Assembly (NCBI GenBank): GCA_903837605.1
Contig: CAILVF010000004.1
Span: forward strand, 62,001-126,000
Reading direction: 5' to 3'
From: an uncultured Bacteroidales bacterium
Lineage (GTDB): Bacteria > Bacteroidota > Bacteroidia > Bacteroidales > FEN-979
DNA: 64,000 nucleotides
The translations under genes were made by a program, and so were the position numbers. The notes under the pieces are model-generated. The model was not told where the DNA came from and ran no database searches. It saw only the letters and a list, made by a program, of their open reading frames with translations. Shown in pieces: positions 53,494 through 63,580 of the stretch. The first letter of the stretch is position 1. Every line of letters starts with the position of its first letter.

Positions 53494-53853
53494 ATGGGTG
53501 TTTACGTTGTTATCTCAGTCCTTATTCTTATCACTTCGGCACTGATGGTCCTGGTAGTGCTGGTCCAGAATTCAAAAGGAGGCGGACTTGCATCAAATTT
53601 TGCATCTTCAAATCAATACATGGGAGTAAGAAAAACAGCCGACTTCCTTGAAAAAACCACCTGGACTCTTGCAGTAGTATTACTTGTCCTCAGTTTATTC
53701 TCGATCTTTTCCATCCCTAAGAACCAGGGAACCACCCCGGTCCAGGAAAGTGAGATCAAAAAGCAGATAGACCAGTCGAAGACAGCTCCCGTAAAAGACT
53801 TCCAGCCAAATCCTGCTGGCGGCCAGGCAGCTCCGGCTGAAAAGAAAAAATAA
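53494..53853 (+). CDS. secG: Preprotein translocase subunit SecG
   Basis: 119 residues. Two transmembrane helices (YVVISVLILITSALMVLVVL and WTLAVVLLVLSLFSIFSI) joined by the SecG loop QNSKGGGLASNFASSNQYMG and RKTADFLEKTT. An Ala/Pro/Lys-rich tail follows, usual in Bacteroidota SecG. It supports SecYE-mediated export. A terminator follows at 53885, separating it from groES. Confidence 0.94.
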   Translation: MGVYVVISVLILITSALMVLVVLVQNSKGGGLASNFASSNQYMGVRKTADFLEKTTWTLAVVLLVLSLFSIFSIPKNQGTTPVQESEIKKQIDQSKTAPVKDFQPNPAGGQAAPAEKKK

Positions 53854-53884
53854 GCAAATTCCTGTTTCGGAAATTTGAAACATG

Positions 53885-53918
53885 AAAGCTGTTTCCTTTA
53901 AGGGGAACAGCTTTTTTT
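53885..53918 (+). terminator. Intrinsic terminator after secG
   Basis: AAAGCTGTTTCC (53885-53896) pairs with GGGAACAGCTTT (53903-53914), one wobble, and T-run to 53918. Confidence 0.9.
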
Positions 53919-53927
53919 ATCCCTTAA

Positions 53928-54031
53928 TGTCAGAATGTCAGAAAAAGTGTCATGCCGGTCTTTTATTGATTGATTTTGCTGAAAAATTGTCTCTATTTTT
54001 TTAATTAAACCTTTTGGCATGGTTTCTGACA
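53928..54031 (+). promoter_or_regulatory. Putative sigma-54 promoter and TGTCAG upstream sites of groESL
   Basis: TGTCAG at 53928 and 53936 and TGTCAT at 53948 form upstream direct repeats. About 60-90 bases downstream, TTGGCATGGTTTCTGA (54014-54029) resembles the -24/-12 element: TTGGCA matches exactly, with G in place at -12 but A instead of C after it. CTGACA, the complement of TGTCAG, overlaps the -12 end (54026-54031). No CIRCE element is present. Confidence 0.45.
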
Positions 54032-54085
54032 ATTAAGAATAACAATCAAGTGAATTCATAATGTTTAACTTTTAATAGTTTAAAA

Positions 54086-54364
54086 ATGGCAAAAGTAAAG
54101 ATTAAACCTCTGGCAGACCGGGTTCTGGTTGAACCAGCACAGGCAGAAGAAAAGACTGCAGGTGGAATTATTATTCCTGACACTGCAAAAGAGAAACCCC
54201 AGAAAGGTACCGTAGTGGCTGTAGGCCCCGGAAAAAAAGACGAACCCATGACAGTTAAAGTTGGTGATCTTGTTCTTTACGGAAAATATTCCGGGACAGA
54301 GATCACAATTGATGGCGGTAACTATCTTATCATGCGCGAATCCGATATCGTCGCTGTTATCTGA
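54086..54364 (+). CDS. groES: Co-chaperonin GroES
   Basis: 92 residues. [20 protein letters not shown] at the start, mobile loop [20 protein letters not shown] with its GGI-I hydrophobic anchor, and the roof/base strands [15 protein letters not shown] and [11 protein letters not shown]. Caps the GroEL folding chamber. 55 bases before groEL, with no terminator between them. Confidence 0.98.
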   Translation: MAKVKIKPLADRVLVEPAQAEEKTAGGIIIPDTAKEKPQKGTVVAVGPGKKDEPMTVKVGDLVLYGKYSGTEITIDGGNYLIMRESDIVAVI

Positions 54365-54383
54365 TCATCAGTGACATTAATGA

Positions 54384-56060
<1,677 letters not shown>

Positions 56061-56080
56061 TAATCACAATTGTTTGTTCA

Positions 56081-56109
56081 AAAAAACCCTGCAACCGCAG
56101 GGTTTTTTT
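56081..56109 (+). terminator. Intrinsic terminator after groEL
   Basis: AAAAAACCCTGC (56081-56092), loop AACC, GCAGGGTTTTTTT (56097-56109). Perfect stem with T-run. Confidence 0.95.
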
Positions 56110-56122
56110 ATTGGCGTTTTCG

Positions 56123-56130
56123 TAGTTTTG
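56123..56130 (+). promoter_or_regulatory. -7 box (TAGTTTTG) of the DUF4468-rlmN operon
   Basis: Exact TAnnTTTG match, 35 bases before ATG 56166 and directly after the groEL terminator. Confidence 0.45.
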
Positions 56131-56165
56131 AGAAAACAAACAGATTGATTTAAAAATTCCCGACC

Positions 56166-56714
56166 ATGAAAATACCTGTTTCCGTCTTTATAATCCTGGG
56201 CTGTCTGTGTTTTAATATTGTTTTCGCACAGACTTCATCGGCCGTTTTGCCCATTGACCCCGATACCAAAAAGATCACTTACCGGGATATTGTTACACAG
56301 GAAGGTAACCCCGGATATCTTTACGATAAGGCAATACAGTGGTTCAATTATTATTACCTGAGCCCTGCCTCCGTTTTTTCGGTTCAGGACAGGGTCAACG
56401 GGAAAATTGAAGGCCTTGGCCGCTTAAGGCTGTGTAATGTTGACACTAAAACCGGATCGAAAACCGACGGGTCTATGGTAACTTACCTGATCAAACTGGA
56501 GTTCAAGGATAACCGGTTCCGTTACACTCTTACCGATTTCAGTCTTAAGCTGGCTTCGCGTTTCCCCATTGAAAAGTGGATGAATAAAGAGGATCCCGCA
56601 TACAATCCTAACTGGGATTCATACCTCTACCAGGTTGACACTACCATGCAGAGACTCGTTTCAACCCTGAAGGAGAAAATGAAACCAACCGTAGTCAAGA
56701 AAGATGAGTGGTAA
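56166..56714 (+). CDS. Exported DUF4468-like protein
   Basis: 182 residues. A signal peptide (MKIPVSVFIILGCLCFNIVF, cleavage near AQ) precedes a mixed alpha/beta domain: LPIDPDTKKITYRDIVTQEG, LYDKAIQWFNYYYLSP, VNGKIEGLGRLRL, LIKLEFKDNRFRYTLTDFSL. This is the pattern I associate with DUF4468 (TBP-like fold) of Bacteroidota; function unknown. It overlaps rlmN by 11 bases. Confidence 0.75.
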   Translation: MKIPVSVFIILGCLCFNIVFAQTSSAVLPIDPDTKKITYRDIVTQEGNPGYLYDKAIQWFNYYYLSPASVFSVQDRVNGKIEGLGRLRLCNVDTKTGSKTDGSMVTYLIKLEFKDNRFRYTLTDFSLKLASRFPIEKWMNKEDPAYNPNWDSYLYQVDTTMQRLVSTLKEKMKPTVVKKDEW

Positions 56715-57810
56715 GCCGGTTCCTGATATCCGCGATCTTACTGCGGGGGATATCAGTTCTTTCCTTTCAGCAAATAATGAAAAGCCTTTCAGGGGGAGGC
56801 AGGTGTTTGAGTGGCTCTGGAAAAAGCAGGCTGCTTCATTCGATGAAATGACCGACATCCCGAAATCCTGTCGGGAGCTTTTAAAAAACAATTTCACTTT
56901 CCATAAAGCAATCCTGGCAAAAACCCAGGAAAGCAAAGATGGTACTGTTAAGACCGGGTTCTCCCTGCATGACGGATCATTGGTCGAAGGTGTATTGATC
57001 CCTTCCGGAGGAAGATATACGGCCTGCGTTTCTTCACAGGTTGGCTGCCCTCTCGGCTGTGTGTTCTGTGCCACGGGAATACTTGGATTTAAGAGGAACC
57101 TGAGTGCAGGTGAGATCTTTGACCAGGCGGCATATCTCAATAAACTTGCATTTGAAAAGACCAAAAGTCCGGCCGGCTTGTCAAATATCGTTTATATGGG
57201 AATGGGGGAACCCATGCTCAATTATGAAAATGTGAAAAGATCAGTTGAAATGATCACTTCTGCGGATGGCATGGGGATGTCGTCACAACGGATTACCATT
57301 TCAAGCCTGGGAATCCCTAAAATGATTCGTCAAATGGCTGATGATGAACTGAAATGCCATTTTGCACTTTCCCTTCATGCCGCGGGCGATGAAAAACGCA
57401 ACCGCTTAGTCCCGTTTAACCGGAAGCACCCTCTTGAAGAAGTTTTAACAGCATTGAAGTATTACTATAAAAAAACCGGGAAACGGTTTACGATTGAATA
57501 CATCCTTTTTAAGGATATCAATGATTCCATCTCCGACGCAAGGGAACTTGCGGCATTCTGCAAAAATTTTCCGGTTAAAGTAAACCTGCTTGAGTACAAT
57601 GAGGTAGAAGGGACCCGGGTATTCAGGTCAGCACCTGAAAGACTGCAGGCATTTGCAGGTTTCCTTGAAAGTAAGAATATGGTTGTCAATATCCGCAAAA
57701 GCAGGGGAAAAGACATTGACGCAGCCTGCGGGCAACTTGCGGGAAAAATAAACAGTGGAATGGTAAACGGCGAAGTCGTAATGAACACTAAAGAAATAAG
57801 CAATTCGTGA
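56704..57810 (+). CDS. rlmN: Dual-specificity 23S rRNA/tRNA adenine-C2 methyltransferase RlmN
   Basis: 368 residues. Radical-SAM enzyme methylating A2503 of 23S rRNA and A37 of some tRNAs. The CX3CX2C cluster is CPLGCVFCATG; also present are KPFRGRQVFEWLWKK, NIVYMGMGEPMLNYENV, FALSLHAAGDEKRNRLVP and the catalytic C-terminal cysteine in DIDAACGQL. Start ATG 56704 overlaps the previous gene; adenine deaminase follows after 14 bases. Confidence 0.97.
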   Translation: MSGKPVPDIRDLTAGDISSFLSANNEKPFRGRQVFEWLWKKQAASFDEMTDIPKSCRELLKNNFTFHKAILAKTQESKDGTVKTGFSLHDGSLVEGVLIPSGGRYTACVSSQVGCPLGCVFCATGILGFKRNLSAGEIFDQAAYLNKLAFEKTKSPAGLSNIVYMGMGEPMLNYENVKRSVEMITSADGMGMSSQRITISSLGIPKMIRQMADDELKCHFALSLHAAGDEKRNRLVPFNRKHPLEEVLTALKYYYKKTGKRFTIEYILFKDINDSISDARELAAFCKNFPVKVNLLEYNEVEGTRVFRSAPERLQAFAGFLESKNMVVNIRKSRGKDIDAACGQLAGKINSGMVNGEVVMNTKEISNS

Positions 57811-57824
57811 ATAAATAGTGAATC

Positions 57825-59462
57825 ATGGAAAACAAAACATTCACAGTCTCAGGGAATATTGTAGATGTATGCGGGAAGAAAATTTTCAAAGGCAGCATCC
57901 TGGTTGAGAACGGAAGGATCAGCAGGATAACCGAAAACCCTGTTGCTGAAGATCAGTACATTCTCCCGGGCCTGATCGATTCCCATATCCATATTGAGAG
58001 TTCCATGCTTATCCCATCTGAGTTTGCCAGGCTTGCCGTAGTGCATGGAACTGTTTCCACAGTCTCGGATCCTCATGAAATAGCTAATGTTCTTGGTGTA
58101 CCTGGTGTTCGGTTCATGATCGGGAATGGTGCGAAAGTCCCCTTTAAATTTAATTTCGGTGCCTCCTCCTGTGTACCTGCCACCTCGTTTGAAACTGCCG
58201 GTGCAAGGCTGGGGCTGGGTGAAATTGAGGAACTATTATCGATGAAAGAAGTTAAGTATCTTTCTGAAATGATGAACTACCCGGGGGTATTATACGGCGA
58301 TCCTGAAGTGGCGGCAAAACTCAAACTGGCCGGTAAATACAATAAGCCTGTTGATGGCCATGCCCCTGGTTTAAAAGGGGATGAAGCGGCAAGGTACGCC
58401 GGGGCCGGAATAACCACCGACCATGAATGCTTCAGCAGGGAGGAAGCTCTCGACAAGATAAAATACGGCATGAAGATCCTGATCCGTGAAGGCAGTGCCG
58501 CCAAGAATTTCGAGGCACTCTTCAGCCTGGTTGATGAATTCCCCGATATGGTGATGTTTTGCAGTGACGACAAACATCCCGACGACCTCGCTGACGGGCA
58601 CATCAACGATCTTGTAAAACGATCTTTAGCAAAGGGCCTGGATGTTTTTAACGTGCTGAGGGCCTGCACCTTTAACCCCGTAATGCATTACAAGCTCGAG
58701 ACCGGCCTGCTAAGGGAAGGCGATGCTGCTGATTTCATCATCACCGATAACCTCACAGAGTTCAACGTCCTTTCTACCTGGGTTGACGGTATAAAGGTTG
58801 CTGAATCGGGAAAAACCCTGATTCAAAGGGTTGTCGAAAGCCCTTTCAATAATTTCAATATAGGGCCGATTTCTGCAGAAAGTATAAGTGTCAGCCAACA
58901 ACCAGGCCTGATAAGAGTTCAGGAAGCATATGACGGGCAGTTAATAACAGGGGTCCTCAGTGTTGAACCTAAACTTGAAAACGGTTGCCTGGTAAGCGAT
59001 CCGGAAAGGGACATCCTCAAGCTTATTGTTAAAAACAGGTATTCGGAAACCCCTGCCGGCGTAGGATTTATCAAAGGGCTTGGACTGAAAAGAGGCGCTG
59101 TCGCCTCATGTGTTGCGCATGACAGTCATAATATTGTCGCTTCGGGAACCGATGACGAATCTATAATCAGGGCAGTAAACCTTATAATTAAGAACAAGGG
59201 AGGGATCTCTGTAGTAGATGGTGATTTTGAGGAAGTCCTGCCTTTGCCGTTCGCAGGTATAATGACAGTTGAGGACGGGTATAATGTGGCTGAAAAATAC
59301 CGCCGTATGGACAGGCTGGTCAAGACCCTGGGGAGCCGGTTACAGGCACCATTTATGACTCTTTCCTTCATGGCCTTGCTTGTTATCCCGAATCTTAAAC
59401 TCAGCGACCAGGGCCTTTTTGACGGGGAAAAATTTGCATTTACCCAGCTGTTTATAATTTAA
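57825..59462 (+). CDS. ade: Adenine deaminase
   Basis: 545 residues, an amidohydrolase converting adenine to hypoxanthine for purine salvage. Metal site: LPGLIDSHIHIESSML (H-x-H), GVLYGDPEVAAK, VDGHAPGLKG, GITTDHECFSREEA, and the Asp in MVMFCSDDKHPDDL. C-terminal adenine-deaminase domain with GAVASCVAHDSHNIVASGTD. Motifs distinguish it from dihydroorotases. Gap of 14 bases to rlmN indicates cotranscription. Confidence 0.96.
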   Translation: MENKTFTVSGNIVDVCGKKIFKGSILVENGRISRITENPVAEDQYILPGLIDSHIHIESSMLIPSEFARLAVVHGTVSTVSDPHEIANVLGVPGVRFMIGNGAKVPFKFNFGASSCVPATSFETAGARLGLGEIEELLSMKEVKYLSEMMNYPGVLYGDPEVAAKLKLAGKYNKPVDGHAPGLKGDEAARYAGAGITTDHECFSREEALDKIKYGMKILIREGSAAKNFEALFSLVDEFPDMVMFCSDDKHPDDLADGHINDLVKRSLAKGLDVFNVLRACTFNPVMHYKLETGLLREGDAADFIITDNLTEFNVLSTWVDGIKVAESGKTLIQRVVESPFNNFNIGPISAESISVSQQPGLIRVQEAYDGQLITGVLSVEPKLENGCLVSDPERDILKLIVKNRYSETPAGVGFIKGLGLKRGAVASCVAHDSHNIVASGTDDESIIRAVNLIIKNKGGISVVDGDFEEVLPLPFAGIMTVEDGYNVAEKYRRMDRLVKTLGSRLQAPFMTLSFMALLVIPNLKLSDQGLFDGEKFAFTQLFII

Positions 59463-59506
59463 CAGAAAAAAACATGTACATATTTACGAGCGTGCAATAT
59501 TCTTTA

Positions 59507-59514
59507 TATATTTG
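59507..59514 (+). promoter_or_regulatory. -7 box (TATATTTG) of the ArsR-type regulator
   Basis: Exact TAnnTTTG. It would start transcription near 59519-59521, which rules out the ATG-like start at 59517 and supports ATG 59541. Confidence 0.5.
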
Positions 59515-59540
59515 CTTTGAAATTTAAAACCTTGATTACC

Positions 59541-59843
59541 ATGAAGAAGAAACCTGCCCTCGACCTCCAGAAGCTAGAAACAGCTGCCAGTAAACTAAGA
59601 GCCATGGCTCATCCTATGCGTATTGCTATAATCGACCTTCTCACTGATAACAAGAAACTTACGGTGACAGAAATCTATGAGAACCTCAACATTGAACAGG
59701 CTTCTGCATCCCATCACCTGAACATCCTCAAGAACAAAGGAATTCTTGACTCGAAAAGGGATGGTAAAATGATTTTTTACTCACTGAAAATTACTACTCT
59801 GACACAGGTGATTGACTGTATCAATCAATGTGTTCAGGCCTAG
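59541..59843 (+). CDS. ArsR-family winged-helix transcriptional regulator
   Basis: 100 residues from ATG 59541; an upstream in-frame start (59517) would lie at the predicted transcription start. Typical small ArsR: LRAMAHPMRIAIIDLLTDN, the recognition helix QASASHHLNILKNKGIL and the wing DSKRDGKMIFYSLK. Two cysteines near the end (VIDCINQCVQA) could bind a metal or redox signal, but the usual ELCVCDL metal site is absent. The stop codons of this gene and the convergent lipoprotein are separated by only 3 bases. Target unknown. Confidence 0.88.
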   Translation: MKKKPALDLQKLETAASKLRAMAHPMRIAIIDLLTDNKKLTVTEIYENLNIEQASASHHLNILKNKGILDSKRDGKMIFYSLKITTLTQVIDCINQCVQA

Positions 59844-59846
59844 GTT

Positions 59847-61661
59847 TCAGAAAACGGAGACAGGGCTCCATTTCTCTTCCACATCCCAGTTTGCCCTGAT
59901 CTCTAAAATCTTTTGAAGGTAGAATACTTCCTCAGGCTGAATTTTCTTCCTGAAATTACCAGTGTCCCACCGTCCATTATGATTCCGGTCGTAAACGGCC
60001 TTGACCTTAAACTTTCCGGGGGCAAGGTATTCGAATCTTACTTTCCCGCTTGCGTTGATTCTCTTTTCGCTTACCAGGGCGTCCCGATCACCAAGCAACT
60101 GGATAATATAATCCCCCGGATGTTTGGAAATATCGAGGTCCAGGATCAGGTTCCCGAACTCCCTTGCCTGATGAGTTTTAAATTTGCTGCTGATCGTATC
60201 ATTGGCAAGTCCGTTGATCCCGATAAAAACCGAATCAGGAATAAAGACAACATAGCTTTTATCTTCTTTCCATTTTGTTTCAATTATGATGAGCCGTTTG
60301 AGGCTGTCAGCAAAATGTGCTTTTGGTTTTAATGTGTCCTTATCCTGTATAAGCCTTATGCGTTTAAAATCAGAGGATGCAAGCGGGCATGAAAAAGTCA
60401 GGTTATAGTTGCCTGCGAACTGGTTCAGGACAGCGGCAGTGGCGTTGTTGCTGACTCCGAGATAGACCTTTGCCTGTTCTTTTTTCTTGGAGGGCTTATC
60501 GTCTTTTGCGACCAGTTCCAGTTTTAGTGTGTCAAGTACCTTATTATCCTGGGAAACCTGGAGGATCAGTGAATCCGGATGGGGATTTAAGATCCACAGA
60601 TAGAGAGAATCCTTATGTTTTGAAAATTCCTTAAGTGCCCAGGGTTTGGCAGTATCACAATTCAGGGGTTTGAGGCCTAGCGACTTAGTCGGGAAACTGA
60701 AGGTGATAAGAACAATGTCTTTTTTTAAGACCTGGTATTTCTGGATCCTTTGAATGGAATCGATGTCATCGAAGAGAAACAGAAGATGGCTTGGAAAGCC
60801 CGGCTTTAACAAGGTGTCTTTCCTGGTTGTGTCTGTTACTGTTTTGGGTTTTTGTGCCTTGGCAGCGGTCCCCGGAAGTTTGATTTTTGTGGTATCACCG
60901 CCTGTTTTTAAACTGTCTTTAAGGGCTGTCGCAGAATCTTTTTTAGGGATGGGTATATAATATGGTCTGACAAGGCTGTCGTTGAATGCAACTTTCTCAG
61001 ACGCCTGGTCGAAAATCAAATTTCCATTCTGATCTGCGAGGGCTGTAAGCTTCATGTCGGAAGCTTTCAGGTTGTGAAAAAGGAATTCCCCTTTTTCATT
61101 GGTCTTCGTAACATAATATGGCTTGACTTTAAAAGGGAGTGAGTCAAATGCAATGGTATCATAGATGTTTATGTAAAGCAGTGCAAAAAGGTCTTTCTGC
61201 GGGCTGAGGTCGAAAGAATTGAATACCCTGCCCTGGAGGCTGAGCGAATCAACATAAGGGCCGGTACTGAAAACATAAGAAAAACCCGGGAGAATGTTGC
61301 TTTCCGTAATATCGGAGATCGCTTTCCCAAAGTCAATTGAATATGTAGTGTTCGCACTCAATGTGTCATCCAGTTTAATAATAAGACTTTTACCTCTGAT
61401 CCTTAAATCGGGAAGGGTTTTCAAAGGAGGGGAAACTGTGACTTCGGCAGCCTGGTTTTTCAGGGCAATGAATTCATTGAAATCAATTTTGATACTGTTA
61501 TCAATAAAATTGACGGTATGATCCGGCGGATAGAATTTGACTGCTTTTGGTGGTTTTGTATCTTTTGGACCACCCTCAGGAGCAACAGGATTTGCACATT
61601 CCCATAAGAGGGAGCATGCTGTAAAAATCAGGGAAAATAAATAAATGCGTGAATATTTCAT
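59847..61661 (-). CDS. Large lipoprotein with Ig-like (Big_5) N-terminal domain
   Basis: 604 residues from the ATG of MKYSRIYLFSLIFTACSLLW; a start three codons earlier is also possible. The cysteine in WECANPVAPEGGPKDTKPPK is the family lipidation site, although Glu before the Cys is unusual for a lipobox. A Big_5 Ig-like domain follows (NFIDNSIKIDFNEFIALKNQ, VTVSPPL, GKSLIIKLDDTLSANTTYSI), then an SdrD-B/CNA-like segment (ADQNGNLIFDQ). The middle is Lys/Thr/Asp-rich; the end (FKVKAVYDRNHNGRWDTGNF) has a calcium-loop look. Common in Bacteroidota, function unknown. Confidence 0.8.
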   Translation of the reverse strand: MKYSRIYLFSLIFTACSLLWECANPVAPEGGPKDTKPPKAVKFYPPDHTVNFIDNSIKIDFNEFIALKNQAAEVTVSPPLKTLPDLRIRGKSLIIKLDDTLSANTTYSIDFGKAISDITESNILPGFSYVFSTGPYVDSLSLQGRVFNSFDLSPQKDLFALLYINIYDTIAFDSLPFKVKPYYVTKTNEKGEFLFHNLKASDMKLTALADQNGNLIFDQASEKVAFNDSLVRPYYIPIPKKDSATALKDSLKTGGDTTKIKLPGTAAKAQKPKTVTDTTRKDTLLKPGFPSHLLFLFDDIDSIQRIQKYQVLKKDIVLITFSFPTKSLGLKPLNCDTAKPWALKEFSKHKDSLYLWILNPHPDSLILQVSQDNKVLDTLKLELVAKDDKPSKKKEQAKVYLGVSNNATAAVLNQFAGNYNLTFSCPLASSDFKRIRLIQDKDTLKPKAHFADSLKRLIIIETKWKEDKSYVVFIPDSVFIGINGLANDTISSKFKTHQAREFGNLILDLDISKHPGDYIIQLLGDRDALVSEKRINASGKVRFEYLAPGKFKVKAVYDRNHNGRWDTGNFRKKIQPEEVFYLQKILEIRANWDVEEKWSPVSVF

Positions 61662-61691
61662 AAAAGACATCAAGGACGGCTTTACAGCTCC

Positions 61692-61699
61692 CAAAATTA
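61692..61699 (-). promoter_or_regulatory. -7 box (TAATTTTG) of the Big_5 lipoprotein gene
   Basis: Exact TAnnTTTG on the minus strand, about 30 bases before the chosen ATG, in the region divergent from yebC. Confidence 0.4.
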
Positions 61700-61797
61700 C
61701 CAATCGTTTTTGTATCATTTACGTTTTTTTTATTAATTTTGAAGTGGAATTTCCGATAGATCAGATTATTCATTGTTAATTTACAAACAATTACGGT

Positions 61798-62541
61798 ATG
61801 TCAGGTCACAATAAATGGTCTACGATAAAGCGTAAAAAGGGAGCATTGGACGCGAAACGTTCAAAGATATTCTCGAAAATAATCAAGGATATTACTATTG
61901 CTGTCAAGGAAGGGGGACCTGATTCCGATGGAAATCCCAGGCTGCGACTGGCTATTGCCAACGCCAAAGGGGCTTCGATGCCTAAAGAGACAATTCAAAG
62001 GGCAATCAACAAAGGCACCGAAAAAGACAGCGCTATCCTTCATGAAACAACATATGAAGGAAAGGGTCCTCACGGGATAGCAATATTCGTGGAAGCGACC
62101 ACCGACAACCTTCAGAGAACTGTATCTAACATCAGGGCCCATTTTAACAAGCATGGAGGGGAGCTTGGCACCAACGGATCCCTGGCATACCTCTTTGACC
62201 GCAAAGGTGTTTTTGAGATCCCGAAGGGAGAACTTGTCCAGGAAGAATTTGAGATGGAACTGATCGATGCAGGCGCCGAGGACATCTCTGTTGAGGAAGA
62301 AACCTTCTCAGTCACTACCGCGATGGAGGATTTCGGTTCTATGATGAAGAAACTTGAGGCCATGAAAATTGAGCCTGAGAGTGCTTCGCTTCAAAGGATC
62401 CCTAAAACGTATATCGCACTTGAAGAAGATTCAACGCGCAAAGCCCTTAAACTGATAGATATCCTTGAGGAAGATGAAGACGTTCAAAATGTTTTTCACA
62501 ATCTTCAGATCAGTGATGAGATGGCCGACAAACTCGAATAA
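61798..62541 (+). CDS. yebC: YebC/PmpR/TACO1 family protein
   Basis: 247 residues. Start MSGHNKWSTIKRKKGALDAK with SKIFSKIIKDITIAVKEGG is diagnostic. Family members were described as transcription regulators and, more recently, as factors easing ribosome stalling at proline stretches. LATING-like segments FVEATTDNLQRTVSNIRAHF and GGELGTNGSLAYLFDRKGVF are present. Monocistronic, ended by a bidirectional terminator. Confidence 0.97.
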   Translation: MSGHNKWSTIKRKKGALDAKRSKIFSKIIKDITIAVKEGGPDSDGNPRLRLAIANAKGASMPKETIQRAINKGTEKDSAILHETTYEGKGPHGIAIFVEATTDNLQRTVSNIRAHFNKHGGELGTNGSLAYLFDRKGVFEIPKGELVQEEFEMELIDAGAEDISVEEETFSVTTAMEDFGSMMKKLEAMKIEPESASLQRIPKTYIALEEDSTRKALKLIDILEEDEDVQNVFHNLQISDEMADKLE

Positions 62542-62543
62542 TA

Positions 62544-62574
62544 AAAAAAACCCGGTGCCGCACCGGGTTTTTTT
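62544..62574. terminator. Bidirectional intrinsic terminator after yebC
   Basis: AAAAAAACCCGGTG, loop CCG, CACCGGGTTTTTTT. Perfect stem flanked by A- and T-runs, between yebC and the convergent response-regulator gene. Confidence 0.95.
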
Positions 62575-62590
62575 ATGCTTTTTACAGCCT

Positions 62591-63562
62591 TCATACTTCA
62601 CAAATATACTGGGTCAGGTTTATCCCTTTGTTCAGGTTTAATTTCTTCCTTAACCTGATACGGGATATCTCAGTACTTGGAGCAGTGATTTTCAGAATAT
62701 GTGCAATTTCCTTGGTGTTGAGGTTCATCCTCAGCAAGGCGCATAGCTTGTGGTCATTAGGAGTCAGCTGGGGATACAATTTACGGAGACGATCGAAGAA
62801 ACCGGGATGTATTTTCTCAAAATGTGCTTTGATCCTGTACCAGTCATTATCGAATTTGATGTTGTCGTCAATAGTTTTAAGAACCTTTGCGATTTCATTT
62901 CTTGTGATGATCTTCTCATTCTTCAGAAGCCGGTTGATGTCTTTTTTTATCAGGCCGATGATCTTGTTCTTTTGACTGATGAAGATTGAGGAAGTTGCAA
63001 GTTCGCGATTGATGAGATCCAGTTCCATCTGGTGCTTTTGTTTCAGGAGCTGATTAACTTTCTGCTCAGCCCTGATCCTTTCCTGCAGCCTCTGGTTGCG
63101 TTCCTTCTCAACTTTCTTGCGCTGTTCGATTTCGTTCTTTAATTCTGAGATAATCCGTTCATTGGTGATTTCAAGATTTCTCTGGTAATTAGCTACTTCG
63201 ATGGCTGCCCTGATCTGGTCAATCTCAACAGGTTTGAAAAGGTAGGCATAAGGTTTAAGCGAGAATGATTTTGAAAACACCTCGTTTTTATTCATCGAAG
63301 TTAAAAAGATGATCCCGCAGTTATAGTTCTCGGTAATTACCCTGGCAGCTTCAATTCCATCCATTTTCCCGGCCAGTTTAACGTCCATGATCACAATATC
63401 GGGTTCTTTATGTTGTTCCTTAAGGCCCGCAATATTCTCGACTGCATTTTCACCCTTGGTGTCGATGCCTAGTATTTCATAACCGAGTTCAGATAATTTA
63501 GCCTTTAGATCGTGGGCAATAATCAACTCATCTTCAACAATATAAATGCTGATGGGTGCCAT
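62591..63562 (-). CDS. Response regulator: REC, coiled coil, LuxR-like HTH
   Basis: 323 residues. REC domain (1-125): acidic pair D11/E12, phospho-acceptor D60 in DIVIMDVKLAG, then IIFLTSMNKNE and the lysine in YLFKP. A long charged coiled coil (about 130-215, ELKNEIEQRKKVEKERNQRL) separates it from the C-terminal HTH (PQLTPNDHKLCALLRMNLNT, AHILKITAPSTEISRIRLRK), the LuxR-like type found in Bacteroidota two-component and Reg_prop proteins. No kinase is adjacent. It begins 18 bases after the acetate kinase stop on the same strand, so may be cotranscribed. Confidence 0.9.
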   Translation of the reverse strand: MAPISIYIVEDELIIAHDLKAKLSELGYEILGIDTKGENAVENIAGLKEQHKEPDIVIMDVKLAGKMDGIEAARVITENYNCGIIFLTSMNKNEVFSKSFSLKPYAYLFKPVEIDQIRAAIEVANYQRNLEITNERIISELKNEIEQRKKVEKERNQRLQERIRAEQKVNQLLKQKHQMELDLINRELATSSIFISQKNKIIGLIKKDINRLLKNEKIITRNEIAKVLKTIDDNIKFDNDWYRIKAHFEKIHPGFFDRLRKLYPQLTPNDHKLCALLRMNLNTKEIAHILKITAPSTEISRIRLRKKLNLNKGINLTQYICEV

Positions 63563-63580
63563 AATTTTTTTATTTTGAGG

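Noticed and set aside
53921-54085. CIRCE/HrcA control of groESL
   Set aside because: No TTAGCACTC-N9-GAGTGCTAA or close variant is present before groES.
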